NCBI GenBank assembly: GCA_947579665.1
Contig: OX388350.1
Coordinates: forward strand, 39,713,393 to 39,777,392
Origin: Sympetrum striolatum
Taxonomy: Eukaryota > Arthropoda > Insecta > Odonata > Libellulidae
Length of the DNA stretch: 64,000 bases
Direction of reading: 5' to 3'
Part shown: positions 1-11,072 of the stretch, in pieces
Layout of the letters: every line of letters starts with the position of its first letter
How positions within the stretch are numbered: the stretch's first letter is position 1
The notes under the pieces: generated by a model
The model's database searches: none
Seen by the model: only the letters and a program-made list of their open reading frames with translations
What the model was told of the DNA's origin: nothing
Made by a program: the position numbers and the translations under genes

Positions 1-1064
1 TCTACTGGAATGTTCTCGAAAAAATGTTTAAAAAAAAATGCAACTTGAAGTTGGTTTGAAGCCTTGGTTGCCAGGACTCTTTCTTTACGACAAAGAAATT
101 TTACAAAATTTTCGTTCATTTTGCCCTAGTTAATGTAATTTCAGTTCAAAACCAATATTCTACAATATTGTATATGTAGGTATATCCAGAGAAGCGTCTA
201 TACATATATAATTGATGTTGGTATATACTATCTATGAAATGCACTGGTTAAAGTTAATTTTTGACTCATTTTCCCCAAATACAGTAGAACCCCGTTTTTA
301 CGAACCTCGATTTTACGAAGTGACACAGTTTTACGAACCATTCCGCCGGTCCCGATCTTTGTACATGTAAAATGACCTCGGTTTTACGTAAAACCTCGAT
401 TTCATGTTTTACGAAGTGAGAAGCCGGTCCCTAGGAGTGAATGAACCCCGGTTTTACGAAGTATTTGAAATGGTTTTGTCGCACTGAGCTCAATATAATG
501 GGATGACGATCGCCGTAAACAGGAGCAGCTTAATCCAGATCGTCTATATTGGGAGGACCCTCACATCCCATGTATTTTAGATGGGAAAATGTGAAAATTT
601 CGTGGAATACAAACATTTTGATTACAGTTTTCGCGAAAAATTATAGCTAATAAGACGTGGCCGTGCTCTTTCTTTCTGCATCAAGCTTTCTGGTAATATC
701 GCGAATCCGCGACCTGGGATCGTATAGATCAGCAAATTCCAGGAGTATATGGTTTCTATTTGGACGAGAGATTGAGAGAATAGAGCATGATAAGAATTTG
801 TTTTCGACTTGGGGAGTTTTGGGCTCAGGCCTTGGCTGCTAAATTGGAGTGCGACAAATTAAAATGCTTAAGGCTGCTGCAGGGATTTCGGATTTTTAAT
901 TGGTTAGTAAAATATTGAAAAATAATAGTTGGATGGTGGACACCCTGAAAAATGTTGGTCTCCAAGCGAGGAAAAGTTGCGCGCGTACAGTCAAAATCAC
1001 TCTCTGCGCGAGGTGGCCTGTGTTGTGATCAGTTGTGATATCCCGTGTGCCTATTAGTTAAATA

Positions 1065-1463
1065 ATGGATAAAACATCGCTGACCAAGAAAAAGAGGAAG
1101 TCCCTGAGTTTGGTCACCAAAATGTCAATTATCAAGGAAGTACGTGATCGCGGGCAGACAAAAACAGAAATTGCTCGGAAGTATGGCATTTCTTTACCTA
1201 CATTGGCAGCAATCGTCAATTCAAGTGAAAAAATTTTGAGTCACACAGCAACATCATTAAAAACAAAGTACGTCTCATTGTCGCAATTTGATCAACTTGA
1301 TAGTCAGCTGCATAATTTTTTTTTAAGTGTGGTGCGTGCAAATTGCCTATATGTGGACCAATTCTGAAGGAGAAGGCTCAGGTTTTGGCTCTTAAACTGA
1401 AGTGCGACAACTTTGGGTGGCTTGATAGATTCAAGAAAAGATACAGAATCGCTTCAATGAAAA
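1065..1463 (+). pseudogene. Tigger transposase N-terminal DNA-binding part, frameshifted
   Basis: The reading frame from the ATG at 1065 gives 100 residues with a psq/CENP-B-type helix-turn-helix (about residues 8-50: KKRKSLSLVTKMSIIKEV, then EIARKYGISLPTLAAI), the part that binds the terminal repeats. The frame stops at 1365-1367. The next codons in another frame (about 1366-1463) continue the second CENP-B-like helical domain (ALKLKCDNFGWLDRFKKRY), so an indel near 1360 broke the gene. A duplicated, more decayed scrap of the same domain precedes it at about 800-865 (GGGCTCAGGCCTTGGC matches 1376-1391). The start fits the family, which usually begins just before this helix-turn-helix. Confidence 0.82.
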
Positions 1464-1466
1464 TCT

Positions 1467-1985
1467 GTGGAGAAGAAGGTAACGTCATCACAAAAAACGC
1501 AGTGGCATGAAATAAACGATGATATTGTGTCTAAATATTCCCCTCGAGATATATACAACCTGGATAAAACAGGTTTGTTTTCCAAGGCTTACCTGACTCC
1601 ACCCTCGGGACCCGTGGTGAAAAATGTCGCGGAGGTAAAAAAATCTAAGGATAGGGTTACAGTAATGCTGATATGTAACCAAGATGGATTCGAAAAGTTG
1701 AAACCAGTTGTGATTGCAAAATCAAGAGCTTCGCGTTGCTTCAAGAACGTGAAAAATTTGCCTGTGTTGTATGAAAGTAATAAAAAAGCATGGATGACGA
1801 CGGACATTTTTCAGAAGCAAATTATCTTCTTGCAGGAAGTACTTTTTCTGAGTCCAAATAGCACCAGTAAGATGCAACCGCTGGACATGGGAATAATTAA
1901 CAGCTTTAAAGTCCACTACCGAAGATTTCTTGTCCAGCACTATCTTTGGACGCTTGGTAAATTCCCCATCGCAGAACTTTGGTAA
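1467..1985 (+). pseudogene. Tigger transposase DDE domain with the central catalytic segment deleted
   Basis: This 172-residue frame carries the DDE transposase core of the pogo/Tigger family, which cuts and joins DNA. The first catalytic aspartate is visible in YNLDKTGLF (about residues 30-38) and the last in NSTSKMQPLDMGIINSFK (about residues 132-149). The segment that normally lies between them, with the second aspartate in a LLLLDN-like motif, is missing: WMTTDIFQKQ runs almost directly into LFLSPNSTSK. About 30 codons therefore appear deleted and catalysis should be lost. Sequence after residue 155 departs from the family, where foreign DNA with SINEs begins. Confidence 0.85.
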
Positions 1986-1999
1986 ACCCTTTACTTGAA

Positions 2000-2125
2000 G
2001 GCTCCCGGATAGTCATGTGGACAGCGCGTTTGCCTTTGGTGAAAGCGGTCCCGATTTCGTTTCCCAGTGGGAGCCAATGTGCGAAATGACCTAAGCTGTC
2101 GAAGCACTTTTAACAATACTACTAC
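2000..2125 (+). repeat. tRNA-derived SINE, copy 1
   Basis: The stretch GGCTCCCGGATAGTCATGTGG to CAGTGGGAGCC (2000-2075) resembles a tRNA, with complementary outer ends (GGCTCCC/GGGAGCC). It is followed by a tail (CCTAAGC.GTCGAAG.GCTTTTAAC, then ACTACTACT) shared with the copy at 2628. It sits inside the Tigger element, so it was inserted later. Confidence 0.65.
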
Positions 2126-2627
2126 TGCTACTTTCACTTGAAAGTAGAATTCCTGTGGAAGTTCTTTGTTGCAGCACACATGGAAATTAGTTTAATTAAA
2201 GAATACTAAATTTGTAGTAATACGTCACTATTACTTAAGTTTTGATGCATTTTCAATACGTAATTTATTAATTAAAAGCATTTCACGTCGTTAGGTAAGA
2301 ATTTGCGATCGCGACTTGTGATTTGTCACGCGACAAGATCGTTTAAAGTACCCGCGAGTAAGCAATTATCGAAAATCACCGCTAAACGTCAGCGTAGTAG
2401 AACGATTATAAAAAAAGAGGGAGTTTCAAATTAACTTAAGTAAAGTTCTTAAATGACTTAAAATATTTACGAGCTAGTTTTTTGGGATTCATGGCTGTGA
2501 GTTTCATTCACTTTGACTTAAGTGAGTCTCCTAGGCTTTGAAATAAGGTCTATGCTATAAAGGGAATCAGTATAATCGTAGTCTAATTTTTAAATCCTTT
2601 CAATTTGAAGCAAATATACTGCACATT

Positions 2628-2755
2628 GGCTCCTGGAGAGCCATGTGGGTAACGCGGCTAATGAGGAATCAGTTCTGATTTCAAATCCTGGTGGGAGCAC
2701 ATGGGCAAAATTACCTAAGCAGTCAAAGTGCTTTTAACGAACTACTACTATAGTG
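2628..2755 (+). repeat. tRNA-derived SINE, copy 2
   Basis: Same family and orientation as the copy at 2000. The body runs from GGCTCCTGGAGAGCC to CCTGGTGGGAGC with a B-box-like TTTCAAATCC, then CCTAAGCAGTCAAAGTGC and ACTACTACTAT. The two copies have diverged at many positions, so they are separate old insertions rather than a recent duplication. Confidence 0.65.
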
Positions 2756-2939
2756 CACTCAGAGAATTGCATGTGATATCTATTGTTTTCTTCCTGAATG
2801 AGCTTGTGACTCTTATTTGTAACAGAAATTAGTTTGATTTCTTCCTCATAATTATTTGTCAAGTTTAGACCTGCATAGTTTAGCTTTCTGTAAACACAGC
2901 TTTGGTACGCATACATTTAAGATGTGCCTCCATGGACAT

Positions 2940-3447
2940 TGCTCCATGCTGTGCGATGAATTGCCAGAGCATGGGACAGTGTCACTGCAAACACTATTTC
3001 CAACTGTTGGAGATCAGCTGGTTTTGGTGACATATCAACTATAGAGACAGAGGAGTTAGTGGAGGTTCACACACTACAGGACCTCCTTAGTAAAGAAATG
3101 GCACAACTAAATCAAATCATCCCAGATACATCCTTTCATGCTGAGTCATACGTGAAGTGTGACTCTCATGTGATGACCCATAACTGCAGTGAAATTAGTG
3201 AAGACGAAGAAGATGAGGATGAAGTGAACTTAGATATCTCTTCTACAAGCTATGAAGATGACCCAGAAGCACCTTCCCCCCTACAAGGGATGAATTAAGA
3301 CACTCCATAAAAGTGTTTCACAATTTTCAAATGTTTACTGATGGTGTACCTGATTCATTCAATTATTACCTTTCAGGTATTGAGAAAATCACCCCATCTT
3401 TCATTGAAACTTCCAGAAAACAAAAAATAATTTATGATTATTTTTAA
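2940..3447 (+). pseudogene. Tigger transposase C-terminal region with a PCNA-box-like end
   Basis: From about 3044 one frame reads TEELVEVHTLQDLLSKEMAQL, then an acidic stretch (ISEDEEDEDEVNLD) typical of Tigger transposase tails. It stops at 3296-3298. The next frame continues the family pattern (SIKVFHNFQMFTDGVPDSF) and ends in SRKQKIIYDYF with a stop at 3445-3447. The last residues fit the PCNA-interacting consensus QxxIxxYF, and the pogo family is known to carry such a motif. One frameshift near 3292 separates the two parts. It belongs to the same element as 1065-1985 but lies about 1 kb away because of the insertions between. Confidence 0.75.
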
Positions 3448-3689
3448 AAGTAAAAAATTTTGAATTTTTTCTGTTGTATTAAACATTAAACTGGATGTAT
3501 AATTCATTTTATTGAAATATTACCTTCCTTTCAATCCCATTTGACTTTATGCACTGTGTTACTGAACCTGGATTGGTATTGTAGAGATTTCGATTGGTTG
3601 AAAGAAAACCTCAAATTTACAAAGCCCGAATTTTACAAAGTGCAAATTTTTTGGTCCCTTCAACTTCGTAAAATTGAGGTTCTACTGTA

Positions 3690-4132
3690 CCTCTTTGCTT
3701 CAACCAAAAATGTGATCAATATGATTCTTTATTTTCTTTGGGGATAAATTTATGCGTATATTTATACTGTCTCATTTCTATTTATATGTTAATCGTTTAT
3801 TGATAGGTGTTATTTATATTATTAGATTATTATTTGCACTAGTGAAACCCATTGCAAATAAATTTGCATCACTAAAATATTGTAAATTAATTCGTTTGTT
3901 TATTATATGATAATTATGTTTAGTTAGCTTAAATCAGAATTAATATAAAAAACACATTATCATGACATATGAGAATTGTTTTATTATGTATAAATTGGCA
4001 ACAAACATTAATGTTTTTCTTCAGGTTATCTTTATTTTTAATTTAATAATTTTTTTAATGTGACATTTCTTGTAGATGTTCTCGAATCTTTTAACAACCT
4101 ACCTTGTGCAACCGTATCATTTACTTTGATTT
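3690..4132. other. AT-rich spacer, no feature seen
   Basis: Between the Tigger end and the Helitron scrap there is only AT-rich sequence with no readable frame or repeat end. Confidence 0.5.
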
Positions 4133-4381
4133 TTAAATAATTTTTATTTTGTATTCATGAAACTGCCACATATGAGAAAAAACCTCATGCAGTAAATGCA
4201 CACCTACATGATCAAATGTCTGCCCTTGTGACTTATTAATAGTTATCAAAAATGCCAATATTACTGGAAGCTGATGTCTATTAAAAGTAAAAGGTAGTTG
4301 GGATTCACTGAGTGCCAAAATTATTCGTGGTATAAAAACTCGATCCCCTTTGTTACTTCCGCTTAAAATTTCCTTAAACAC
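4133..4381 (-). pseudogene. Helitron Pif1-like helicase fragment
   Basis: The minus-strand frame (82 residues) contains RVFIPRIILALSESQLPF, RHQLPVILAFLITINKSQGQ and TFDHVGVHLLHEVFSH. These match the C-terminal part of the Pif1-family helicase in Helitron RepHel proteins, which unwinds DNA during rolling-circle transposition. The last helicase motif is disrupted: after VFSH the usual GQLYVA.SR is replaced by MWQFHEY, which suggests a frameshift. No Rep nuclease, no upstream helicase motifs and no Helitron end (CTRR with hairpin) were found nearby, so this is an isolated relic. Confidence 0.8.
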
Positions 4382-5085
4382 TCAAAACTGTAGAGGTGAA
4401 AAAGTCAAATAATGAACACAACCACTGAGCAATACTTTTTATTTTATTTGTTTATTTATAATGTTATATCCATGGTTACATAGAACAGCCTCTCTACATA
4501 AAGTGTTGATTGATTATATTGATTGAAGTTGAGAGAATATTATGGGAGATTCAGTGAATACATGCTTGTTTTTAGCATTGGTCCATTTTTGCTTCCATAA
4601 CTTTCACTGAATATTAATGCAAATATCTCAAAGCTGTTTATGCAGAAAAAGAGTTAGCCTAAAATCATTTTGTAGTCTGCTTCGAAAGTATTCTCACAAT
4701 ATTTCTAGGATAACTTGAAACATCAATGATGGTGGGATATCAATAGACTATCAAAACGTTATTACAATATTCTAGTTATGTTTGCAAATGTTTCACTTAC
4801 GCATCTTATAAACAGTTGAGTATTAGCTGTAAAAATGTTTGGATTCAGATAAAAATTTTAATCATTTAGCTGACATAAACTTAAAATAATTTTCAAAATA
4901 AGAGAAGTTAACTCAAGGGGGTTTCCAAGAAACACATATGTTGGTCCCCTATGTTTCATTTTAAACAATTTCTTCTATTTATAATGTTAGGTATGATGAT
5001 TCATAATTGTCGTATTTCTTATGATTTTCCAATCTCTCTATCATATATTCATGCTCTTATTCTCCATTCTGTCATTGATATTCAG

Positions 5086-5469
5086 GTGAAAACAATAAGA
5101 AACTTGATTGGAGACAACTGCCTGCCATTGCCTAAAGTGGGAACTGTGGAAGAATTTCAGGGTCAAGAACGATTGGTTATCCTGTGTTAGGACTTCTCAA
5201 TCACTAATTGCTGTGGACCTCATGCATGCTCTTGGTTTTGTGTCTTCCTCCAATAGAATGAATGTGGCTACATCAAGAGCTAGAGCGTTGCTAATCATAC
5301 TAGGGGATCCTCATCTACTACAGCATGATCTATCTTCTGGAATAAGGTCATAATTAGATGTTTGGAGAGTGAGTCATACATTGGATGTGATTTTCCAAAC
5401 TCATTTTCAAAAGGTGTTGGTCAGTCTGACGAGACAGAAACTGCTGAAGAAAGTCCTCATGATATTTAA
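5086..5469 (+). pseudogene. MOV10-like RNA helicase, last exon, frameshifted
   Basis: A good acceptor (TTGATATTCAG, ending at 5085) precedes codons reading VKTIRNLIGDNCLPLP and VGTVEEFQGQERLVIL. A different frame follows with VRTSQSLIAVDLMHALGF and NRMNVATSRARALLIILGDP. A third frame then gives WNKVIIRCLESESYIGCDFP and a stop at 5467-5469. These are motifs V-VI and the C-terminal YxGCxFP signature of the MOV10/Armitage branch of superfamily 1 RNA helicases, which act in RNA silencing. Two frameshifts (near 5185 and 5335) break it. I find no upstream exons within the window. A poly(A) signal follows at 5518. It could be a duplicated gene end left as a pseudogene; sequencing error is the alternative. 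Confidence 0.8.
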
Positions 5470-5517
5470 GTGATTATTACTGTGTATCATTTTTTGCAAA
5501 TGTTGTAAGATTATTCA

Positions 5518-5523
5518 AATAAA
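5518..5523 (+). terminator. Poly(A) signal AATAAA of the MOV10-like relic
   Basis: AATAAA lies 49 bases after the stop of the MOV10-like exon and is followed by a T-rich stretch, as in a normal 3' end. This suggests the relic arose from genomic DNA rather than an internal gene fragment. Confidence 0.5.
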
Positions 5524-6181
5524 CCTTTTTTATTTTTGCATGAACATGTTTCTTCATTTCTCCTTAAAGTACCCCAATTTGACGGAGCAGATTACTTGAA
5601 CTTGTCATCCTTTGGTCTCCAAATTTTCTGTTTACATAGTGAGGGTCCCTTTTTAATTTTCTTTGATATTATCGGAAATTATTCCTTATTGTCCATAGTA
5701 AACTTTCTTGCTGTTCCTGTGATGGAGTTTCACCAAGTGATATCTTCAGTGCTTGATTATACACACAATAATCAATTGATTAATAAGAATAAGTTGAAAG
5801 ATGTGAAGGAAAACAGAGTGAGGAAAGTCTACCGGTGCCAAAAAAGTTGAACTTTCTAATTTTACGGACCCAAGGATAACTGGCACCAATGATCATTGCA
5901 TGTGGAAACCCAGCCTTGCAAGCTTTTCTAAGTTAGGAATTACTCCTTGATACATTCAACTGAGCTAATATTTTCTGAAATTTTCAAGTGAATTCAAAGT
6001 ATTTCAATCTACGAGCCGCTTGATCGAAATTAGAACATTAGAAGACAATTTTGTTTTTGGGGAAAGAAGAAATACCAATATGTTGTTCACATTATAATAA
6101 TTAGCATAAGGAGGTTGAAGCACCTGCAAAGGGAAGGAAATGGGAGTCAACTTTATTTGGTACAAAGATTTTGCTAATTTA

Positions 6182-6221
6182 GTTCAATCAGTGTCCAGTT
6201 CTCTCCATTCTAGTATTCCTT
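6182..6221 (+). repeat. Left piece of a duplicated segment interrupted by the 5.2-kb element
   Basis: TTCAATCAGTGTCCAGTTCT to TATTCCTT matches 11876-11916 closely. The partner continues directly into sequence that here resumes only after 11416. Confidence 0.8.
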
Positions 6222-6235
6222 CCCCAGTAGCAGAG

Positions 6236-6745
6236 AAAGTTGTCACAACGTTGTATCAACGTTACAATGGGAAAAACCAAATGTTGTCACAACGTTACCT
6301 AATGTTGTCACAAAGTTACATAACGTTGTATCAACGTTGATACAACGGCAAAGGGCCCAGGAATCAACGTTGCCACAACGTTACCACAATGTTGTCTTAA
6401 CGTTGCTACAATGTTGTCACAACGTTAACATTGATGTCACAAAGACAACATTGTATCAACGTTACAATTAGAAAAAACAAATTTTGTCATAACGTTACCA
6501 AATGTTGTCACAAGGTTTCATAACGTTAATGCAACGTTGATACAATGTCAACGTTGCCACAACATTACCACAATGGTGTCCTAACGTTGCTACAATGTTG
6601 TCACAACATTAACATTGATGTTACAAAGACAACGTTGATACAACGTCAAAGTTCCCAGGAATCAACGTTGCCACAACATTACCACAATGTTGTCTTAACA
6701 TTGCTACAATGTTGTCACAACGTTAACATTAATGTCACAAAGTTT
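6236..6745 (+). repeat. Left subterminal array of CAACGTTG-type repeats
   Basis: The array is made of 12- to 19-base motifs such as ACAACGTTGTATCAACGTT and CAACGTTGCCACAACGTTAC. It has higher-order order: blocks of about 200 bases starting near 6238, 6440 and 6630 each end in AACATTGATGTCACAAAG or a variant. The core AACGTT is palindromic. It contains no spacers of unique sequence, so it is not a CRISPR array. Confidence 0.85.
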
Positions 6746-7261
6746 ATAATGTTGATATTTCTTTTCTTCTTTCTCTCATTTCTGAATTTCCCATACTTCA
6801 GCCACTCCTGAATGTAGGCTGTAATATTTGCCTGTTTTTCTTCCTCTCTCCATTTTGATATCCTTACTGTATAAAAAAGCAATATTTTAGATAAAGTTGT
6901 GGGCACATCATAAGTTTTGATTTGGCATAGTACATACAATAACACACAAAATTCCTTGGTCAAATTCAATGTAGCTGCCCAGTTAGAAATTCCTTGTCGC
7001 TAGTGTGGAACATGGTCATATGGAACTTTTGTGGACAGCCGCGAAACGTTCGCCACAGTCCATAAGGACTATGTAGAACAAAAGTCCAATGTGGTTGTTA
7101 ACATGGAACCAATGTGGAACAAAAGGCCACCTCTGCCTATTTTCAACCTAGGCTCTTGCTATAGGTTATAACCTATTGGGAAAATCTTCAAATACCAATG
7201 TGTCGTCCATAAAAACAAATTTATTTCTAGTATTTTTGAAATAGCATATCTAAAAGAAGTA

Positions 7262-7584
7262 CCGTATTTGACGGCATATAAGACGCACCCTCATTGAGTT
7301 GGCCACTCACAAGGAAAAAAAGTTTTAATAGTCTGTAGGAAAGCGCGGTACCACAATAACTTATAATGTAGTTTCTTTTAGTTGTCATGTTTCGTAAAAC
7401 CCAAATATTAACACAATCATTGAATGCAATTATGAAATAGGTAGTATAGACCATCTGGGCTTAAAATAGCATTCAGTATTGAAAGTTAATCTGTGGAGGT
7501 TGAACCTTCACATATAAGATGCAGGGAAATTTTTCGAGACATAATTTAGGAAAAAAGGTGCGTCTTATATGCCATCAAATACGG
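7262..7584. mobile_element. MITE with 28-bp terminal inverted repeats and TA target duplication
   Basis: CCGTATTTGACGGCATATAA GACGCACC at 7262 is mirrored by GGTGCGTCTTATATGCCATC AAATACGG ending at 7584, with one mismatch. TA flanks both ends (7260-7261, 7585-7586). Length is 323 bases with no coding capacity. The TA duplication points to a Tc1/mariner-type transposase in trans. It lies inside the 5.2-kb element. Confidence 0.85.
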
Positions 7585-7589
7585 TAATA

Positions 7590-9240
7590 AATAAAATAAA
7601 TCAATTAAAAGCATGTATGTCCTATGTGCTACCACCCATTTCTTGGGTCATATTATTATATCATACTCATTATTTGGGCTGTTAAGATTTCTCAGTATGT
7701 GAAAGAAAAATAAAAATTATATTAATGAAATGTCATGGAAGGGGTACAAAAATGAGCCACTTCAGTTTTCAGCATTAAATTAGACTAAGCCAATTAAATT
7801 GTTTTATAACAATGATAACTAATTTCCTATTTAATCTACAGTGTCTTGAAGAAGGTAATAGAAAAAAAACCTCTCATCTCGTGAATCAAAATACATCATC
7901 TGTAGCTTTATTAATTGAACATAGAGAGAAATATAAAGAGTTGGCAATATACATTAAAAGGTTAACCAGTATACAAGTACTCATATGAGGTGCTTGCAAT
8001 ACAATAATCACAGAATGAAACAATAAACCAAAATAAATTAAGCAATAAGGAAGTTACGGCAAATCTGGATTCTCCTTAGTAATTATCGACTGATATTCAA
8101 AGGAACTTACTGAAACATACCACTTTTGTAATGCCATATAAGTGTACAAAAGATAGGGAATGAGGTGCAATAGTTTATGCAACATCCATAACTTTTACTG
8201 AATTGTAACATTTTTTCATAAGCTTTTTCGGGATTCAATCTCTGATTTAACTATTTAGAATAACAAAATTTATTACTTTTTAATTGACGGCCACATATTT
8301 TTAGCAAACTGGTAGGAGCCAAGTGAACTGTGATGTAAGAAAGATCAACCACTTTATATCGAAAGTATTTTCACATACCATTTCCGATCTCTTCCTGTAT
8401 TTCCTAGTCACATAATTCCGTATCTTCGAGAAATAGGGTTGAGCCTTTTTATTCTGGAATCACATTCTTCCAAGCGAAATCCTTGGACACGAATCCTGGT
8501 ACAGTTGTTTTCAAATTTCACGTAAGCTGTTAAAGTACTCAAATACTTCGCATTGGCAAGGTATACTTAGTGGAATAAGGCGGTTCATAGGTAGTATCAG
8601 ATTCATTTATTTAAGCAGGGTATGCAAATTGTACAATTTATATAAATAGTGACTCACAATGAATATAAGATTAAAAAGTGTTCAACAAAAATTCAAAGAT
8701 TGCTTTGCAGTTGCTATTCAAACTGATAACTTTGATAGACATGATACTTGCTTAAACATGATAACAATTTAGAGACACAGTAGTATCCATCATAATTTCG
8801 TATAACCATTTTCTCTGCTTACCAAGTAAGTGCAACAAAGAACAGCAATCACAGTCCGCAACCTACAACAGTTCTTAACAAACCTTTACGAGACGGAAGA
8901 AACAACCACATAATTAGTTGGAAAGCAAAGTGTTTCAAAATGGCAAAGTATTTCAGAACAATTCGAAGACTTCTTGAGAGGTTAATATACAAGCAAAATA
9001 TGGTGCAGCACTTTAGAGAGATTTAAAACATATCGGAGAAACTTTTTGTTTTACTTAAAAACGGGCTGCGATAAAGAACGGAAATAGTTGAACTTCAATG
9101 AAGTTGAAACGTGCTCGGAAGGCTGTATAAGATATAAGAGTCCTCTCGATCTTAATATCTGCAACGGAATAATACCAAACTGGAGAGCAATCTATCTAGC
9201 AATTCCATCTCCCTTGCGGTGTTTACACTCTTAAAACGCC
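7590..9240. other. AT-rich interior of the 5.2-kb element, no gene seen
   Basis: No protein family, repeat array or RNA gene is recognisable in this stretch on either strand. Confidence 0.5.
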
Positions 9241-9310
9241 ATGACAGTATCGATCGGCTATGACTTAAAGTCGACTTCGAACTATCGATCCCTGAGTCTA
9301 CCGTTTTTGA
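9240..9310 (+). promoter_or_regulatory. ATCGAT-bearing, promoter-like stretch
   Basis: Two ATCGAT motifs occur here, GTATCGATCGG near 9248 and ACTATCGATCC near 9282. The second is close to the insect DRE core-promoter element (TATCGATA). A 64-codon frame begins at 9311 but is unrecognised. The promoter reading is inference from motif resemblance only. Confidence 0.2.
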
Positions 9311-10337
9311 ATGAGGGCGGCTGAAAAACTTTTCCTTTTTTCTTCTTCTTCAGTGTTCATTTTATCGATTGATTTTCAGGAACTCGCCGTTCTTCTCGTA
9401 TATTTGCCTTCCTCTTCATTTCCACTTAGTTTTTACGATATCCTTGCTAAGGATGATGGAAGAATTCGCACCCCTCCTCCAGACAACACATATACTTCTG
9501 ATTAAAACTTCATTGAGGTAATTAGGTAACTATTGAATATTTCCCTTTACAATTATGAATTTTTTAAGACTTGGATTAAGAGGCTGTGATATTTTTTATC
9601 CATCTATCAGATGTTCCTTGATAATAGCCAATATATAAAAGTTACTTATCTCTGTCGAAAAGTCCATGCTTTATCGTTTTTATCTAAAAAACAATGTTCC
9701 CATTTTTATTTTTCTAGTATCATTTAAGTGAGAGTAAGAGAGAGAGAGAGCTACGCACTGTCCTACGTCGGCTTTCAGTAGAATTAGGTTAGTATCGGTC
9801 ACAAAGCGCTTCGTTTTTTATTCCAAAAGGGAAGTGTGGCTTAAAGTGGATTATTTTTAGAAGAATTATGAAGGAAAGAAATACGGGAATTGACACTCTT
9901 AAGGTTAAATTCCGTCACTGTATGTTTCACTGATGAAATTGCACTGTTAAGGGCTACTCCAAAATCCGCTACGAGGTTTTTAACTGTCGAAGAACTGAGA
10001 GATTGGGAGGCGCGAACCTTATCCGAAATTGAGGATGTTCTTGGCGTATTTGGGAAGCAAAGTCACACAGTATAAAGCTGTAATACCAGGGATGGAGTGG
10101 AGAAAATATTTTTATTTTTGAACTGACCTCGAATACAAAAGGAATAAAGCGAAGGAATTCCGATTTGCTCCCATCGCGCAGCTCGTGATCTCTTAGTTTT
10201 AATTAGCCACGAATTTAGCACATAACGACCAGGTCTAAAGTAGAGTCAGAGTCTCCAATAACCTGGTTGCCCCTCCTACTCACTTTTCCCTTTTTCGTAG
10301 AATGTATAAGCAATGAGCAGTTTGCCCCTAAAAACAG

Positions 10338-10511
10338 AGTGTGTGTGATTGTAGCCCTAGTCACGCGAAATTGTCTGCATCCATCGCCGGATCTCTGCCG
10401 CCTTCGCTCTTTTGACTTGCAGCTCTCTTTTTCCGCCGTTCGTCCTTAAAGGTAAATAAAGCTCTTTCGTTTTCAAAAACCTCTAATCTTTATTCGCAAG
10501 AGAAACCCTGA
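10338..10511 (+). mobile_element. Possible LTR remnant (solo or 5' LTR end)
   Basis: A stretch running from TGTGTGATTG to CCCTGACA contains AATAAAGCTCTTTCG (R-region poly(A) style) and is followed by GTTGGCGAGAACTC, which resembles the TGGCG start of a retrotransposon primer-binding site. No partner LTR or gag/pol is visible, so this is tentative. Confidence 0.3.
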
Positions 10512-10561
10512 CAGTTGGCGAGAACTCCCTTTTTTATCACTTAACCCCGGACTTTCTAGGA

Positions 10562-10830
10562 GTGTGGTATAACAACTTTTACACTAGGAGTGACCACACA
10601 ACTTTAAAATGCCAAATAACGTTTAACCCCCGAACGGAACGGAAGAAGTTCATTTCTTGTGGGAAGCAGGAAATAAACATCGATAAGCTTGCAAATAACA
10701 AGGAGTTTCAGCTGGAACTTAAAAATAAATTTTCAGCCCTTCATGAGGAAGAACTCGGAGCCAAAGTAATGGAAGTTGTAAAAACCCAGCGAATGATGAA
10801 ACGACGGAAGGAACTGAAGATTTGAGACAT
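10562..10830 (+). pseudogene. RTE-type LINE fragment: end of endonuclease domain
   Basis: The frame reads FYTRSDHTTLKCQITFNPRT, then INIDKLANNKEFQLELKNKF and SALHEEELG. This is the characteristic junction after the apurinic endonuclease domain (SDH motif) of RTE-like non-LTR retrotransposons, often annotated as craniofacial development protein 2-like. The SDH triad end is intact, but upstream endonuclease motifs and the downstream reverse transcriptase are absent, so it is a short relic. It lies inside the 5.2-kb element on the plus strand. Two more fragments of such elements occur at 16510 (minus) and 53065 (plus). Confidence 0.8.
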
Positions 10831-10990
10831 TCCAAGGGATAGTATTGAATATACTCAGAATTAAGGTTGGGAAGGAAGTTCGAAAAGGTGACAGTCTATC
10901 TCTAATCTTATTCCCAGCAGTTTTGGAAGACGTTTTTATACCCATTAATTAATGGATGCAGGAACTCATTAAAAAATACATTTTTTATGG

Positions 10991-11052
10991 TACCCCTATA
11001 GGGGTATACTTAAATACCGTATACTTAAATACCATTTACTTAAATACCGACT
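10991..11052 (+). repeat. Short tandem repeat next to the right array
   Basis: A 14-base palindrome (ACCCCTATAGGGGT) leads into three copies of a 15- to 16-base unit TATACTTAAATACCG with small changes. Confidence 0.7.
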
Positions 11053-11072
11053 CATATATATGCATGCAAGTT

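Larger units (their letters stand above)
282..3687 (+). mobile_element. Tigger (pogo/Tc1-mariner) DNA transposon, decayed
   Basis: Both ends begin CAGTAGAACC in inverted orientation (282-291 and 3678-3687) and sit between TA dinucleotides (280-281 and 3688-3689), the target duplication of the Tc1/mariner superfamily. The subterminal zones repeat a TTTTACGA-type motif several times (about 297-450 on the left, 3610-3675 inverted on the right), as pogo-like elements often do. Between the ends lie pieces of a Tigger transposase in order: helix-turn-helix, DDE domain and acidic C-terminus. They are broken by frameshifts, a catalytic-core deletion and at least two SINE insertions, so the element cannot be autonomous. 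Ends and target duplication are seen directly; the family rests on protein motifs. Confidence 0.88.

Noticed and set aside
6236..6745. CRISPR-like array
   Set aside because: Repeats are contiguous and palindromic without unique spacers, and the genome is eukaryotic.
10562..10825. Cellular craniofacial-development-type protein
   Set aside because: That annotation name is commonly attached to RTE-like LINE proteins; the motif order here is that of the LINE endonuclease end.
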